From positions 1 to 43,625 of IMG/VR virus record IMGVR_UViG_3300035183_000822: a stretch of 43,625 nucleotides of DNA. One strand, given 5' to 3'. A model generated the notes under the pieces. It searched no databases. It had not been told where the DNA came from and was given only the letters and a program-made list of their open reading frames with translations. Source of the DNA: a virus. Shown here in pieces: positions 26,986 through 34,284 of this stretch. Both the position numbers and the translations under genes were made by a program. How positions within the stretch are numbered: the stretch's first letter is position 1; each line of letters opens with the position of its first letter.

Positions 26986-27270
26986 TTAGGCTTTTTGCCC
27001 GGTGGCTGGCCTCTTAGCGCGCGCGAGCACCTTGGCATGCGCGTTGCCACCCTCTAGCGCTTGCTTAACCGTGGCCTCAGCCAAGAGCAGGTTCCGGGCG
27101 GCCTGCAAGCGGTTGATGAGGTTGTCAAGCAGCCGTACTTTTTCCTTGATAGGAACGACATCGCTTGGAGCAGCTAGGTGCTCTAGCAGGGGCTGCAGGT
27201 CATCGACCCACGCTCGCAGCACGGCTACCGTGATGGCAGCCCCGCTATCAAGCGTTGGCCTAGCGCTCAT
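26986..27270 (-). CDS. Small helical protein between gp25- and gp6-like genes
   Basis: A 94-residue, mostly helical protein (VLRAWVDDLQPLLEHL, then KVRLLDNLINRLQAARNLLL) with a basic tail. It overlaps the gp25-like gene by four bases (ATGA), so it is translated with it. No membrane segment or catalytic motif is visible. Its location between two wedge genes suggests a small wedge component or assembly helper. I do not recognise a family. Confidence 0.6.
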   Translation of the reverse strand: MSARPTLDSGAAITVAVLRAWVDDLQPLLEHLAAPSDVVPIKEKVRLLDNLINRLQAARNLLLAEATVKQALEGGNAHAKVLARAKRPATGQKA

Positions 27271-27638
27271 TGAGTTGGCACCTCGATCCGCAGCACGTCC
27301 CTTACCTGGAACTCGACGTAGAACAGGTCGGCAAGCGCGAGGATCGCGTTGTTGTTCGGGAGCGAGGTGACGGCCAGGTCAAGCAGCTTGACGCGGGGGT
27401 CGTAGTCAAATACCTCCCGGAGGTCAGTCTCCACGATCGCGCGGGTCTGTTCATCGTTGGGCTCAAAGGCCAGCAGCGGGATCCGCGTGCCAAAGTTTGG
27501 CATGTACAGGCGTTCGCCCTTGAGCGTGAAGATGTGGTTGAGCAGGTCCCGCTTCACCAGTTCAAGGTTGGTGAGCTTGAAGGTTCGCCGGTTCCCCCAG
27601 TCTGCCGTGGAGAAGCCCTTGTAGATCGCGTTGGCCAT
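27267..27638 (-). CDS. 25: Baseplate wedge protein, gp25-like (GPW/gp25 family)
   Basis: A 123-residue protein matching the GPW/gp25 fold. KRDLLNHIFTLKGERLYMPN and FGTRIPLLAFEPNDEQT near the start, and FDYDPRVKLLDLAVTSLPNN in the middle, are the family's core. The latter holds a DPR triplet where many gp25/TssE members have EPR. gp25 joins the wedge to the gp6 ring and starts sheath assembly. T4 gp25 has 132 residues, so length agrees. AGGA stands six bases before the ATG and a late-type promoter lies about 30 bases upstream. It is followed by the 94-residue gene with a four-base overlap. Confidence 0.92.
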   Translation of the reverse strand: MANAIYKGFSTADWGNRRTFKLTNLELVKRDLLNHIFTLKGERLYMPNFGTRIPLLAFEPNDEQTRAIVETDLREVFDYDPRVKLLDLAVTSLPNNNAILALADLFYVEFQVRDVLRIEVPTQ

Positions 27639-27668
27639 GCCGGTTCCTGCAGCTACTTGAGATGCGGT

Positions 27669-27676
27669 TATTTATG
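27669..27676 (-). promoter_or_regulatory. T4-type late promoter CATAAATA for the gp25-like gene
   Basis: The minus strand reads CATAAATA, seven of eight matches to TATAAATA. It sits between the stop of the gp5-like gene and the gp25-like ATG, 30 bases before the latter. Confidence 0.65.
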
Positions 27677-27694
27677 CGCGCCGGCGGCCTCCAG

Positions 27695-28963
27695 CTAGGG
27701 CCGCCAGTTTTGGCCTCTCGTGCCCTTGGTTGGAGGACGGTCCCAGGGCTCGTGCCCAGGCACAACTGGCGGCTCCTGCGCGGGGGTAGCGCAGGCTGCC
27801 TTTTCAGCCTCGCGAGGCTGCGCGCGGCTGTTGAGGAAGATCCTAGCGGCGCGGTGCCGCTCCACGTCCCCCGCCAACACATCATAGGTGCTGCCTGCCA
27901 GCTGCGCGATGCTGCCGGCCGCGTAGATGTCCATGTTCCCGGCGGCTGTCAACAGGATACCCTGCTCGGCCGAGGCGTTCAGGCTAGCGCAGGCCGTCAC
28001 GAAGGTGCTGGCGCCTGAGCGGAGGTGCAGCGCCGCGCTAGCATCGACCCGAACGTCGCCGCCAACTGCCTTCACGTTGACGCCGCGCCCAGCCTCCAGG
28101 TTGATGTCCCGGTCAGCGCGCACGTTCAGGTCCTCCCCCGCGCGGACGCTGACCGAGGCCGCCCCGAAGACGTGGACGTGCCCGTCCTGGTCGAGCTCTA
28201 CCCAGGTTTTCCCCTTCGCGGTGCTGACGTAGATGCGCTCGTTGGTGTCATCGAGGATGACCTGGTGGCCTTCGGCGGTCTTCACACGCACCCTGGCCCC
28301 CTTAGGGTGATCCTGCATGATGATGGCGTGGTGCCCTGGGGTAACCCACGCGTACGTCTGCGGGTCGAGGTAGCCCTGGCCGGGGATGGGGGACGGCGCA
28401 TACCCGTCCTCACCGGTCTTGTTGGCGCCCGCTTGGGCCACCGCGCGCTCAAAGGCGCCGCGCGTCTGCGCCTGCGGGGCGGTGATCTTCCCGGCGAACT
28501 GCTCGCGCAGGTTGCTGTAGGCGGGTTCTAGCTTAACGAGGTTGCCATTGGCGTCGCCGGCGTCCCCAAAGGGACCATGGTTGCCGTTGGCATCCACGTT
28601 GCGCCCAGCTGGCAGCGATCGGTTCCGGTGCAGCCGGATGGCGGCGGCGAAGTAGAACCTGATGGCTGGGTCGCCGTTGAGGAAGAAGACGAGCACCGTA
28701 GCGCCAACCTTTGGAACCGCCCAGAACCCGTACGAGGCGTGCGTCTTGTTGGCGGTCGGGCCAGCCCCAGCTGGGTAATTGACCGTGAAGCCGAAGAACG
28801 GGGTAGCGTACTCGGCCCAGGGCAGCTGCTCGATGTCAAACGTGTCCCCGTCGAGCGCTGGCACCCACACGCGGACGCGCCCCATCTGGTCGGGGTCATC
28901 CGTGGCCACCACCTGGCCCTCCATGATGAAGGGGATGTAGTTGGCAAACGGCCCGCTGATCAT
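27695..28963 (-). CDS. 5: Baseplate spike protein, gp5-like, without lysozyme domain
   Basis: A 422-residue protein. Residues ~12-110 form an OB-fold as in gp5/VgrG/gpV (EGQVVATDDPDQMGRVRVWV, then GFWAVPKVGATVLVFFLNGD). Residues ~210-360 are the triple-stranded beta-helix needle: GHQVILDDTNERIYVSTAKG, then repeating eight-residue units such as VSVRAGEDLNVRADRDINLE. T4 gp5 (575 residues) has a lysozyme domain between these two parts; here there is only a ~90-residue linker with no glycosidase motif. So this spike pierces but probably does not digest. The Pro-rich C-terminus could hold a tip protein. It overlaps the upstream hub-like gene by four bases (ATGA), matching the gp27-gp5 complex. Confidence 0.88.
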   Translation of the reverse strand: MISGPFANYIPFIMEGQVVATDDPDQMGRVRVWVPALDGDTFDIEQLPWAEYATPFFGFTVNYPAGAGPTANKTHASYGFWAVPKVGATVLVFFLNGDPAIRFYFAAAIRLHRNRSLPAGRNVDANGNHGPFGDAGDANGNLVKLEPAYSNLREQFAGKITAPQAQTRGAFERAVAQAGANKTGEDGYAPSPIPGQGYLDPQTYAWVTPGHHAIIMQDHPKGARVRVKTAEGHQVILDDTNERIYVSTAKGKTWVELDQDGHVHVFGAASVSVRAGEDLNVRADRDINLEAGRGVNVKAVGGDVRVDASAALHLRSGASTFVTACASLNASAEQGILLTAAGNMDIYAAGSIAQLAGSTYDVLAGDVERHRAARIFLNSRAQPREAEKAACATPAQEPPVVPGHEPWDRPPTKGTRGQNWRP

Positions 28964-31074
28964 CTGATTACCTTTTGCCCCTGGCTGCCAGCCCCCTGGC
29001 GCGCCTCAGGCACCCCGGTCGGCACGTCTGGGTGCGGCACGAGCGAGAGCGTTTGCCTGAACTCGCCCTCGATGAAGCTGTGCTTGATGAACAGCACGTG
29101 GTATGGCCCTCCAAAGAACTGCGTGGACGTGAACAGGTTGTTTCGGTCAATGAACTCACCGTCCCAGTTGGTGTTAGGGGACCGGATGTCCAGCTGGACG
29201 TAGATCGGGTAAGCGGCGACGTCTAGCTCGTTATCTAGCAGCGGGTCCCGCCCGAGCTCGATCGGCGAGATCACCTGCCCCCGCCAGGCGGCGGCCACGC
29301 GGGGCTCATAGTAGAGCTGCCGGTACTGGGCCCTGGCGGCGTTGAAGGCTGTCGCCACGCGCTGCGCAAAGTCCCCCTGCTGGGAGGCGCTAGCTGGGTC
29401 GAAGTTAAAGCCGGCCGTGTGGGGCGGCATGCCGCCGCGCTGCTGGCGGTCAGCGTACTTCTTCAGCAGGTTGGGGTTGCCCCGGATGGTGAGCTCGAGG
29501 TCGATCGAGCTGGCCATGTGGAAGAACGCGACGGTTGACTTGTACTCCTGCAGCCGCTGGATCAGCTCCTGGGCAACGGCTGGTGGGTACTGCTCGATGT
29601 CCCGCTGCGCGGCAAAGTTGGTCTGCTGGGCGGTGGTCAGCGCCGTTGGAAAGATCGGGTCGTTTGGCCTCAGGGTGGAGAACCGGTCAAGCGACCGCTG
29701 GTCCCTGAGGGAGCTCTTGTCGACCAGGTCCAGGCGCTGGCCAACGCCGGCAACCTGCGCCATCCGCCAGGAGCCGAGCGGGACGCGCGTATCGAGCGCG
29801 ATGGCGCTTTCTGGCAGGTAGTTGATCCTCAGGTCCTCGATGTGGCTGTTCTTGCCAGTAAAGATGTAGCTGTAAAAGATGTGGTTCTGGTACCTTGTCC
29901 CGTCAGTGGCGCGCGGCTTGGGCGGAGGCATCACGTACGGGTAGACGTCGAAGTGCACGATGTAGGTGCCCCCGTCGCTGGTGATGCTTGACACGATCTT
30001 GAAGGTGGACGCGGTGCCCCTGGCCCTGGCGTCGGCGCCAGCGTGCGCCAGCACCTGGTCGCAGGCCTCAAGGATCCTGGTTAGCGCGTCGGTGATGCTC
30101 ATCCGCTCCGAGAACGAGATCTGGACTGAGCTGTCCTTCGCCACGTTGATGCCCCTCGCCGCCGTGGTTGCTTGCGCCTGCTGGGCAGCCTCGCTGGCGG
30201 TTTGTCCCGCGGCGATGAAAACCTGCTCCAGGCGCTTCGTGTAGCCGGCGGCGGTCACCTTATAGTTGTCGCCCATCCACTCTCGCGGCAGGTTGATCAT
30301 GTACTGGACTAGCTTGCCGGCGACGGTCGTGCCAGGCGGCTTGAGCAACGCTTCGGCCTGGTAGTTACGGTAGAAGCTGAGCGAGTTGGCGTTGAGCTGG
30401 TCTTCAAACGCCTGCACCAGGTCAGCCAGGCTGTTCTTGCCAGGCGGGGTAACCGCTGTCACCTTTGTCGCGAGGTGGTTGAGCTGCCACAGCCGCGTGT
30501 TTTGCCCAAAGCCGCCCTCAACTTCAGAAAACTCCAGCTCAAACGTTGACCCGCTTGAGTTGTACTCGGCTGACATCAGCTGCAGGAGAAGCGGCATGTA
30601 GCAGGAGGTCACCAGCGTGGTGGTGCCGTCCGTCCGGTGCCCGATGAAGATGATGTTCAGCAGGAAGAACGCCGACGCGCGGGCTGACTTAACCCGCACC
30701 TGCAGCAGCTCCATCATGTAGTTGAAGAAGTTGAACCCAGTGGTATCGATGATTTTCATCCGCGCGAACGAGGTTTGCGCGGTCGGGTTGTTGGGGTTTC
30801 CGGTACCGTACACGTGCTCGCTCTCGAACTCGGTAACCGAAAACTGCGAGAAGCGGCGGGTGTCGAGCACGAGGTAGGCAACGTCCTCGTTGCCAAGGTT
30901 AAGCTCGCCTAAGAGGGGGAGCGACTGCACCAGCGAGTACAGCTTTTGCCCCCCAACGCCATCGAGCTGCTTGCGCAGGGCCTCAGTTGTCGAGGCCACC
31001 GTCATGATGAAGTGGTAGCTGTAGCTCCTGAACTCGTCGAGCGGGTTCGGGTAGTTTGACGCCTGGTCACTCAC
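28960..31074 (-). CDS. Baseplate hub protein, probably gp27-like
   Basis: A 704-residue protein. The start codon is GTG, supported by GAGGT six bases upstream. N-terminal segments (YSYHFIMTVASTTEALRKQL, SQFSVTEFESEHVYG) and the end (GGPYHVLFIKHSFIEGEFRQ TLSLVP, shown here in two parts) have the pattern of hub proteins of the gp27/gpD group, whose last domain usually ends in a Y-x-V-x-x-x-x-H-x-F segment. The middle contains Ala/Gln-rich helices (~300-350). Its place immediately before the gp5-like spike, with overlapping codons, supports hub function: a ring binding the spike below and the tail tube above. T4 gp27 has 391 residues, so this would be an enlarged version. Assignment is mostly by context and pattern. 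Confidence 0.65.
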   Translation of the reverse strand: MSDQASNYPNPLDEFRSYSYHFIMTVASTTEALRKQLDGVGGQKLYSLVQSLPLLGELNLGNEDVAYLVLDTRRFSQFSVTEFESEHVYGTGNPNNPTAQTSFARMKIIDTTGFNFFNYMMELLQVRVKSARASAFFLLNIIFIGHRTDGTTTLVTSCYMPLLLQLMSAEYNSSGSTFELEFSEVEGGFGQNTRLWQLNHLATKVTAVTPPGKNSLADLVQAFEDQLNANSLSFYRNYQAEALLKPPGTTVAGKLVQYMINLPREWMGDNYKVTAAGYTKRLEQVFIAAGQTASEAAQQAQATTAARGINVAKDSSVQISFSERMSITDALTRILEACDQVLAHAGADARARGTASTFKIVSSITSDGGTYIVHFDVYPYVMPPPKPRATDGTRYQNHIFYSYIFTGKNSHIEDLRINYLPESAIALDTRVPLGSWRMAQVAGVGQRLDLVDKSSLRDQRSLDRFSTLRPNDPIFPTALTTAQQTNFAAQRDIEQYPPAVAQELIQRLQEYKSTVAFFHMASSIDLELTIRGNPNLLKKYADRQQRGGMPPHTAGFNFDPASASQQGDFAQRVATAFNAARAQYRQLYYEPRVAAAWRGQVISPIELGRDPLLDNELDVAAYPIYVQLDIRSPNTNWDGEFIDRNNLFTSTQFFGGPYHVLFIKHSFIEGEFRQTLSLVPHPDVPTGVPEARQGAGSQGQKVIR

Positions 31075-31112
31075 CTGCTTACCTCAGGGGAAAGGGAGCT
31101 TCGAAAAAAAAG

Positions 31113-31496
31113 CTAGAACACCACCGGCGGCACCAACGGCACCGCCTCGCGCTTAGAGTCAACGCCCCCTTGCCGCCCGCTCAGCAGCGTCACCAGCCGC
31201 TCGCGCGTTGGGACGTAGAGCACGCGGCCTGGTATAACCTCGGTGGCTGGGTCAAGCACGTTGTTGACCATAGCAATGACCCACCAGTAGCGCGGCTCGT
31301 TGTAGAACACGGAGGCCAGCAGGTCGAGGCGCCCAGCATACTGGTTCTCGACGACGTAGGCGATGTCCGAGGGATCGACCGTGAAGATGGCGCGCTCAAA
31401 CCACTCTAGCCGCTGCCCGTTGACCTCGGTCGTCCCCCCGTGCACGTACCTGGAATGCTTGTTAAAAACGCTGTTCGCCGCCATTTGGGTTATCAC
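31113..31496 (-). CDS. 53: Baseplate wedge protein, gp53-like
   Basis: A 127-residue protein. Its core RLDLLASVFYNEPRYWWVIA followed by MVNNVLDP and IPGRVLYVP is the pattern of T4 gp53-like wedge proteins and of LysM-like baseplate proteins: helix, YWW, Asn, then a Pro-Gly turn. gp53 completes the wedge and links wedges to each other around the hub. The frame can begin at GTG 31496 or ATG 31484 (MAANSVFNKH); neither has a convincing Shine-Dalgarno. It follows the 386-residue gene by a few bases and precedes the hub gene. T4 gp53 has 196 residues, so this copy is shorter, mainly at the C-terminus. Confidence 0.7.
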   Translation of the reverse strand: MITQMAANSVFNKHSRYVHGGTTEVNGQRLEWFERAIFTVDPSDIAYVVENQYAGRLDLLASVFYNEPRYWWVIAMVNNVLDPATEVIPGRVLYVPTRERLVTLLSGRQGGVDSKREAVPLVPPVVF

Positions 31497-31503
31497 TTAG
31501 GGG

Positions 31504-32664
31504 TTAAGGTGCAAAGTAGGGCGCATCAGCGGCACCTATGCTGGCGATCTCGGCTGGGTTCATACCAAGCCCAACGAGCTCTTGTACTGTGAGTTTGGTG
31601 CTGGTATTGTTAAAAGCCGGCGGCACCTGTGGCAGCTGCTCGACGCGCCTGAGCGCGTTGCCTCCGGCCACAAAGTTAACGCTCGTGCCCGTCGCAATGG
31701 GCGGTCCCTTGCTGCCAGTCGGGGGGAGAACCTGCGTTGGGACGTAGTAGAAGGCCGAGTTCTGGTTGCCAAACAGGTTGCCCTGCCGGTAGGCTGCCAG
31801 GTTGAAGCTGCTGAACTCGCTCGGAGCCCAGCTTTCCTTGAGGTTCAGGCTGACGTCAAGGATGACCGGGAAGGGCTCGTTGGCGAGCGTCGGGATGTAG
31901 TCAACGTCGTTGGGGAACGTCCACCCAAAGCTCTCCAGCACGCACTTTACGGGCCCAATCATCCTTGGCCCAAAGGCCTGCAGGGTGATGATTGGCGGTG
32001 GCGCGCCCAGGGTGGCTGTAACGGTCCGGCTGCCGTACTGGGGCATCACCCAGGACCGGATGATGTTCAGGTAACGGAGGTTCTGCTCAGCCTCCTCCCT
32101 AGTTCTGGAGATGAGCTTGCCGCTGACTGTCCAGGTTCTCGCGGAGGTTTTGCGGTACTTAAGGATCGACCCTGGGTGATGCACTGGGTTAAACTCAACG
32201 TACTCCGCGGACTGCCCCTCCTGGATAGTCGGCATCACGGTTAGAACGATGGTGTCCTCCTGCGTGCCAAGCACGTTGCTCGCGCTCAGCTTGACCTTTA
32301 GCTCGGCAGTGTCGGCGATCGGCTGGTCCTTGATCAGCTCCACTGGCAGCAGGTCTTCATCGTTCCTGACGGTCAGCTGCTGGAGGGGAGCCCCGGTTGT
32401 TGAGTCCACCAGGAAGGTCCCCGGTAGCCCCTTGGAAGCTAGCCCAAGGTTGGCCGACATGGCGCTAAAGTCGGTGATGTTGCCGGCCTTGATTGTCTTG
32501 TTGGTGGCTTCGCCCAGGCGCTGGGCTATGGTAGGCAGCGCGTGGTTGGTTACCTGCTGTAGCCCGCCGCTGAGCAGGTTGATCGCGTTGTTGGCCGCGC
32601 CCTCTGCCTGGCGTTGAACCGTGGGCAGCAGCTGCGTGTTGACTAAGATATCACGCGCTGGCAT
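31504..32664 (-). CDS. Probable tail-tube initiator/cap protein (gp48/gp54-like)
   Basis: A 386-residue protein. The centre has HHPGSILKYRKTSARTWTVS, REEAEQNLRYLNIIRSWVMP and IGPVKCVLESFGWTFPNDVD. Short helices flank strand pairs that end in FPVILDVSLNLKESWAPSEF. This arrangement is typical of tube-like proteins that sit on the hub and start tail-tube polymerisation. The C-terminal tail (LTVQELVGLGMNPAEIASIG) could be a flexible binding segment. It overlaps the nucleotidyltransferase gene by 14 bases and precedes the gp53-like gene, so it is in the baseplate operon. The gp48/gp54 comparison is a fold-pattern judgement, not clear sequence identity. Confidence 0.5.
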   Translation of the reverse strand: MPARDILVNTQLLPTVQRQAEGAANNAINLLSGGLQQVTNHALPTIAQRLGEATNKTIKAGNITDFSAMSANLGLASKGLPGTFLVDSTTGAPLQQLTVRNDEDLLPVELIKDQPIADTAELKVKLSASNVLGTQEDTIVLTVMPTIQEGQSAEYVEFNPVHHPGSILKYRKTSARTWTVSGKLISRTREEAEQNLRYLNIIRSWVMPQYGSRTVTATLGAPPPIITLQAFGPRMIGPVKCVLESFGWTFPNDVDYIPTLANEPFPVILDVSLNLKESWAPSEFSSFNLAAYRQGNLFGNQNSAFYYVPTQVLPPTGSKGPPIATGTSVNFVAGGNALRRVEQLPQVPPAFNNTSTKLTVQELVGLGMNPAEIASIGAADAPYFAP

Positions 32665-33349
32665 CTGTACCCTCTTGCAGCGCTGCCTTGACGGCGTTGA
32701 ACAGCCGCCGCGCTAGGGCCTCCTTGCCCTCGAGCCCGGTCAGCTCCATGAACTCCGGGAACAGATCGTGCTCGACGGCCGCGCGCACCACCGAGGCCGA
32801 GATCTGCTCAACGTCAAGCGTGCCGCGCTTCTCCAGCTGCTGGAGCGCCGCGTCGACCGCTGACTTGGGTGCCGGGTCTCCGTCCCGGTCAAGCGTTAGC
32901 GCGTGGTGCTTGATCGGGGACCCGTCCGTGGCCGTAAAGTACCTGTCAAGGAGCTCGACGTACTTAGCGGCCCGGTCGTCCCCGGCTACCACGAGGATGG
33001 GCTCCAGCCCAGCTTCGCGCATGGCTGCAAACCCGGCCAACGGGTCCGTGGCCGTCATGAACTTTACCCCGTTGGCGTGCCCCGAGGCCTGCATGAACTT
33101 GATCCGCTGCTCCGCCGTCAGCGGGTTGCGGCGGCGGTCCTCGCTTGACTTAATCCCAGCGATGACGATGACGACCGGGCTAGCCAGGAGGTTGAGCTTG
33201 GGGTGCTTCCGGATGTGCGCCTTGGCAGCGCTGATCAGCGCGTAGTGCCCCTTGGTCGGGGGGTTGAACCGGCCAACGATCACGGCAGCCCGTTCCTTGC
33301 CAGGAGGCGGGAGCTTGGGCTCTGGGCTGGTTGCCTTCGGGTTAACCAT
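32651..33349 (-). CDS. Nucleotidyltransferase (cytidylyltransferase/NMNAT-like)
   Basis: A 232-residue enzyme of the nucleotidyltransferase alpha/beta phosphodiesterase superfamily. AVIVGRFNPPTKGHYALI carries the HxGH-type signature (here T-x-G-H), and EQISASVVRAAV near residue 185 corresponds to the ISxTxxR motif. Such enzymes join a nucleotide to a small phosphate compound, for example NMN to AMP in NAD synthesis; substrate cannot be told here. The frame stays open to an ATG at 33394, but that codon overlaps the late promoter GATAAATA at 33385-33392. A transcript from there would start after it, so I chose the ATG at 33349. No strong Shine-Dalgarno is present. It is the first gene of the baseplate transcript, an odd position for a metabolic enzyme. 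A protein-modifying role is possible. Confidence 0.75.
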   Translation of the reverse strand: MVNPKATSPEPKLPPPGKERAAVIVGRFNPPTKGHYALISAAKAHIRKHPKLNLLASPVVIVIAGIKSSEDRRRNPLTAEQRIKFMQASGHANGVKFMTATDPLAGFAAMREAGLEPILVVAGDDRAAKYVELLDRYFTATDGSPIKHHALTLDRDGDPAPKSAVDAALQQLEKRGTLDVEQISASVVRAAVEHDLFPEFMELTGLEGKEALARRLFNAVKAALQEGTDASA

Positions 33350-33384
33350 GCGTTGTGGGCTCGCGGGGGGACATTGTTCTTGTT

Positions 33385-33392
33385 TATTTATC
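33385..33392 (-). promoter_or_regulatory. T4-type late promoter GATAAATA for the baseplate operon
   Basis: The minus strand reads GATAAATA, 35 bases before the chosen ATG of the nucleotidyltransferase. It would drive the genes from 33349 leftwards. It lies back to back with the sigma70-like promoter of the gp55-like gene on the other strand. Confidence 0.6.
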
Positions 33393-33420
33393 ATCCGTGG
33401 GCATTCGCGGGAGAGCGCGC

Positions 33421-33449
33421 TTTTTACCCGCGCAGCGGCGTGGTATAAT
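33421..33449 (+). promoter_or_regulatory. Sigma70-like promoter for the gp55-like gene
   Basis: A perfect -10 hexamer TATAAT lies at 33444-33449. Seventeen bases upstream is TTTTTA (33421-33426), a poor -35. The expected start point, about 33456, is directly before the ribosome-binding-site hairpin. An ordinary host-type promoter suits a regulator that must be made before late genes. Confidence 0.6.
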
Positions 33450-33456
33450 AAGCTTT

Positions 33457-33485
33457 ATCTCCGAGCGTAGCTACGTCTGGGAGAT
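33457..33485 (+). promoter_or_regulatory. Leader hairpin masking the ribosome binding site of the gp55-like gene
   Basis: ATCTCC at 33457-33462 can pair with GGAGAT at 33480-33485, which contains the Shine-Dalgarno GGAG. Between them CGTAGCTACG (33466-33475) is self-complementary and can form an inner stem. The start codon, TTG at 33491, follows seven bases after GGAG. The fold would limit translation of the sigma factor; this is inferred. Confidence 0.55.
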
Positions 33486-33490
33486 TAGCT

Positions 33491-34267
33491 TTGAAAAAAA
33501 TAAAGCGGGTAAAGCGGGAAAAGAGCACCACCACGAAAGGGCACTATGTAACAAACGCCCAACTTCTGCCAGCGGTGATCGAGGCTAAGCAGCTTGGCCG
33601 GGTAACGAACCGGCTCGCGAAGATGCTGCTGCTCATCGCTGAGCGCTATTCTAGAAAGTCCTGGTTTTCTGGGTACTCATACCGTGAGGACATGGTCGCC
33701 CACGCGGTGGCGAACTTGTGCCAAAACGCGCTCAAGTTCGATCACACAAGGTTCAATAACCCGTTCGCCTATTATACAACAGCGATCCATAACTCTTTTC
33801 AGCAGTACAAGGGGGAAGAAAAGAAGCACCGCGACACGCGGGACGCCCTGCTGGTAAAGGCTGGCGCCAATCCTTCTTTCACCTACCTCGAGGAGCATGA
33901 GCGTGAAGAGCATGAAGCTGCCCTGAAGCCTGAGGAAGAGAAGGAGCTGCCTGAGAGCGAGGCTGTTGACCAGATCGATGATGATCTCGGCTTGATTGCT
34001 AGCAACCTTGATAAAGCTAAGAAAGAAGGCAAGCGAAGCAAAGTTACCCCTAAGAGCACCGTAAGAGCTGAAGCTCACGCCTCTGGTCCCGTCAAAGTTT
34101 ATAAGCCAGGAGCGTTTGTACAGGATGAGAACGGTAACCTTTCGTTCCTCGATGAGGAGCTTGTCAACGTAAAAAAGGTTACCAAGCATGAGCTGGTGAT
34201 TACCCCAAAGAAAAAACCGCGCGTTGATGATAGTAAGCTGAGCAAGAAGCGCGCGTTGAAAAAGTAA
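33491..34267 (+). CDS. 55: Late-gene sigma factor, T4 gp55-like
   Basis: A 258-residue sigma-70-family protein related to T4 gp55, which directs host RNA polymerase to TATAAATA late promoters. Residues ~40-115 hold the conserved core: [14 protein letters not shown], then [18 protein letters not shown], then [20 protein letters not shown] and [13 protein letters not shown]. These align with gp55's FSGYT...EMIADGIEA and [30 protein letters not shown] at 216-224 resembles the sliding-clamp-binding end of T4 gp55 (SLDFLYE). Here it is followed by ~35 further, Lys-rich residues instead of being terminal. T4 gp55 has 185 residues. The frame has no ATG near its start; a TTG at 33491 with GGAG seven bases upstream fits. 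It heads the plus-strand group with gp47 and gp46. Confidence 0.9.
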   Translation: [258 protein letters not shown]

Positions 34268-34284
34268 CGGAGTGGTAAACCGCT

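Noticed and set aside
31090-31113. A-run between AGCTT and AAGCT as a terminator near 31100
   Set aside because: The A/T run lies in the loop rather than after a stem, and genes on both sides continue on the same strand.
31582-32244. 220-codon plus-strand frame
   Set aside because: Opposite the tube-cap-like gene; no recognisable pattern.
33677-34189. 170-codon minus-strand frame opposite the gp55-like gene
   Set aside because: The plus frame holds the gp55 core; this one is a shadow.
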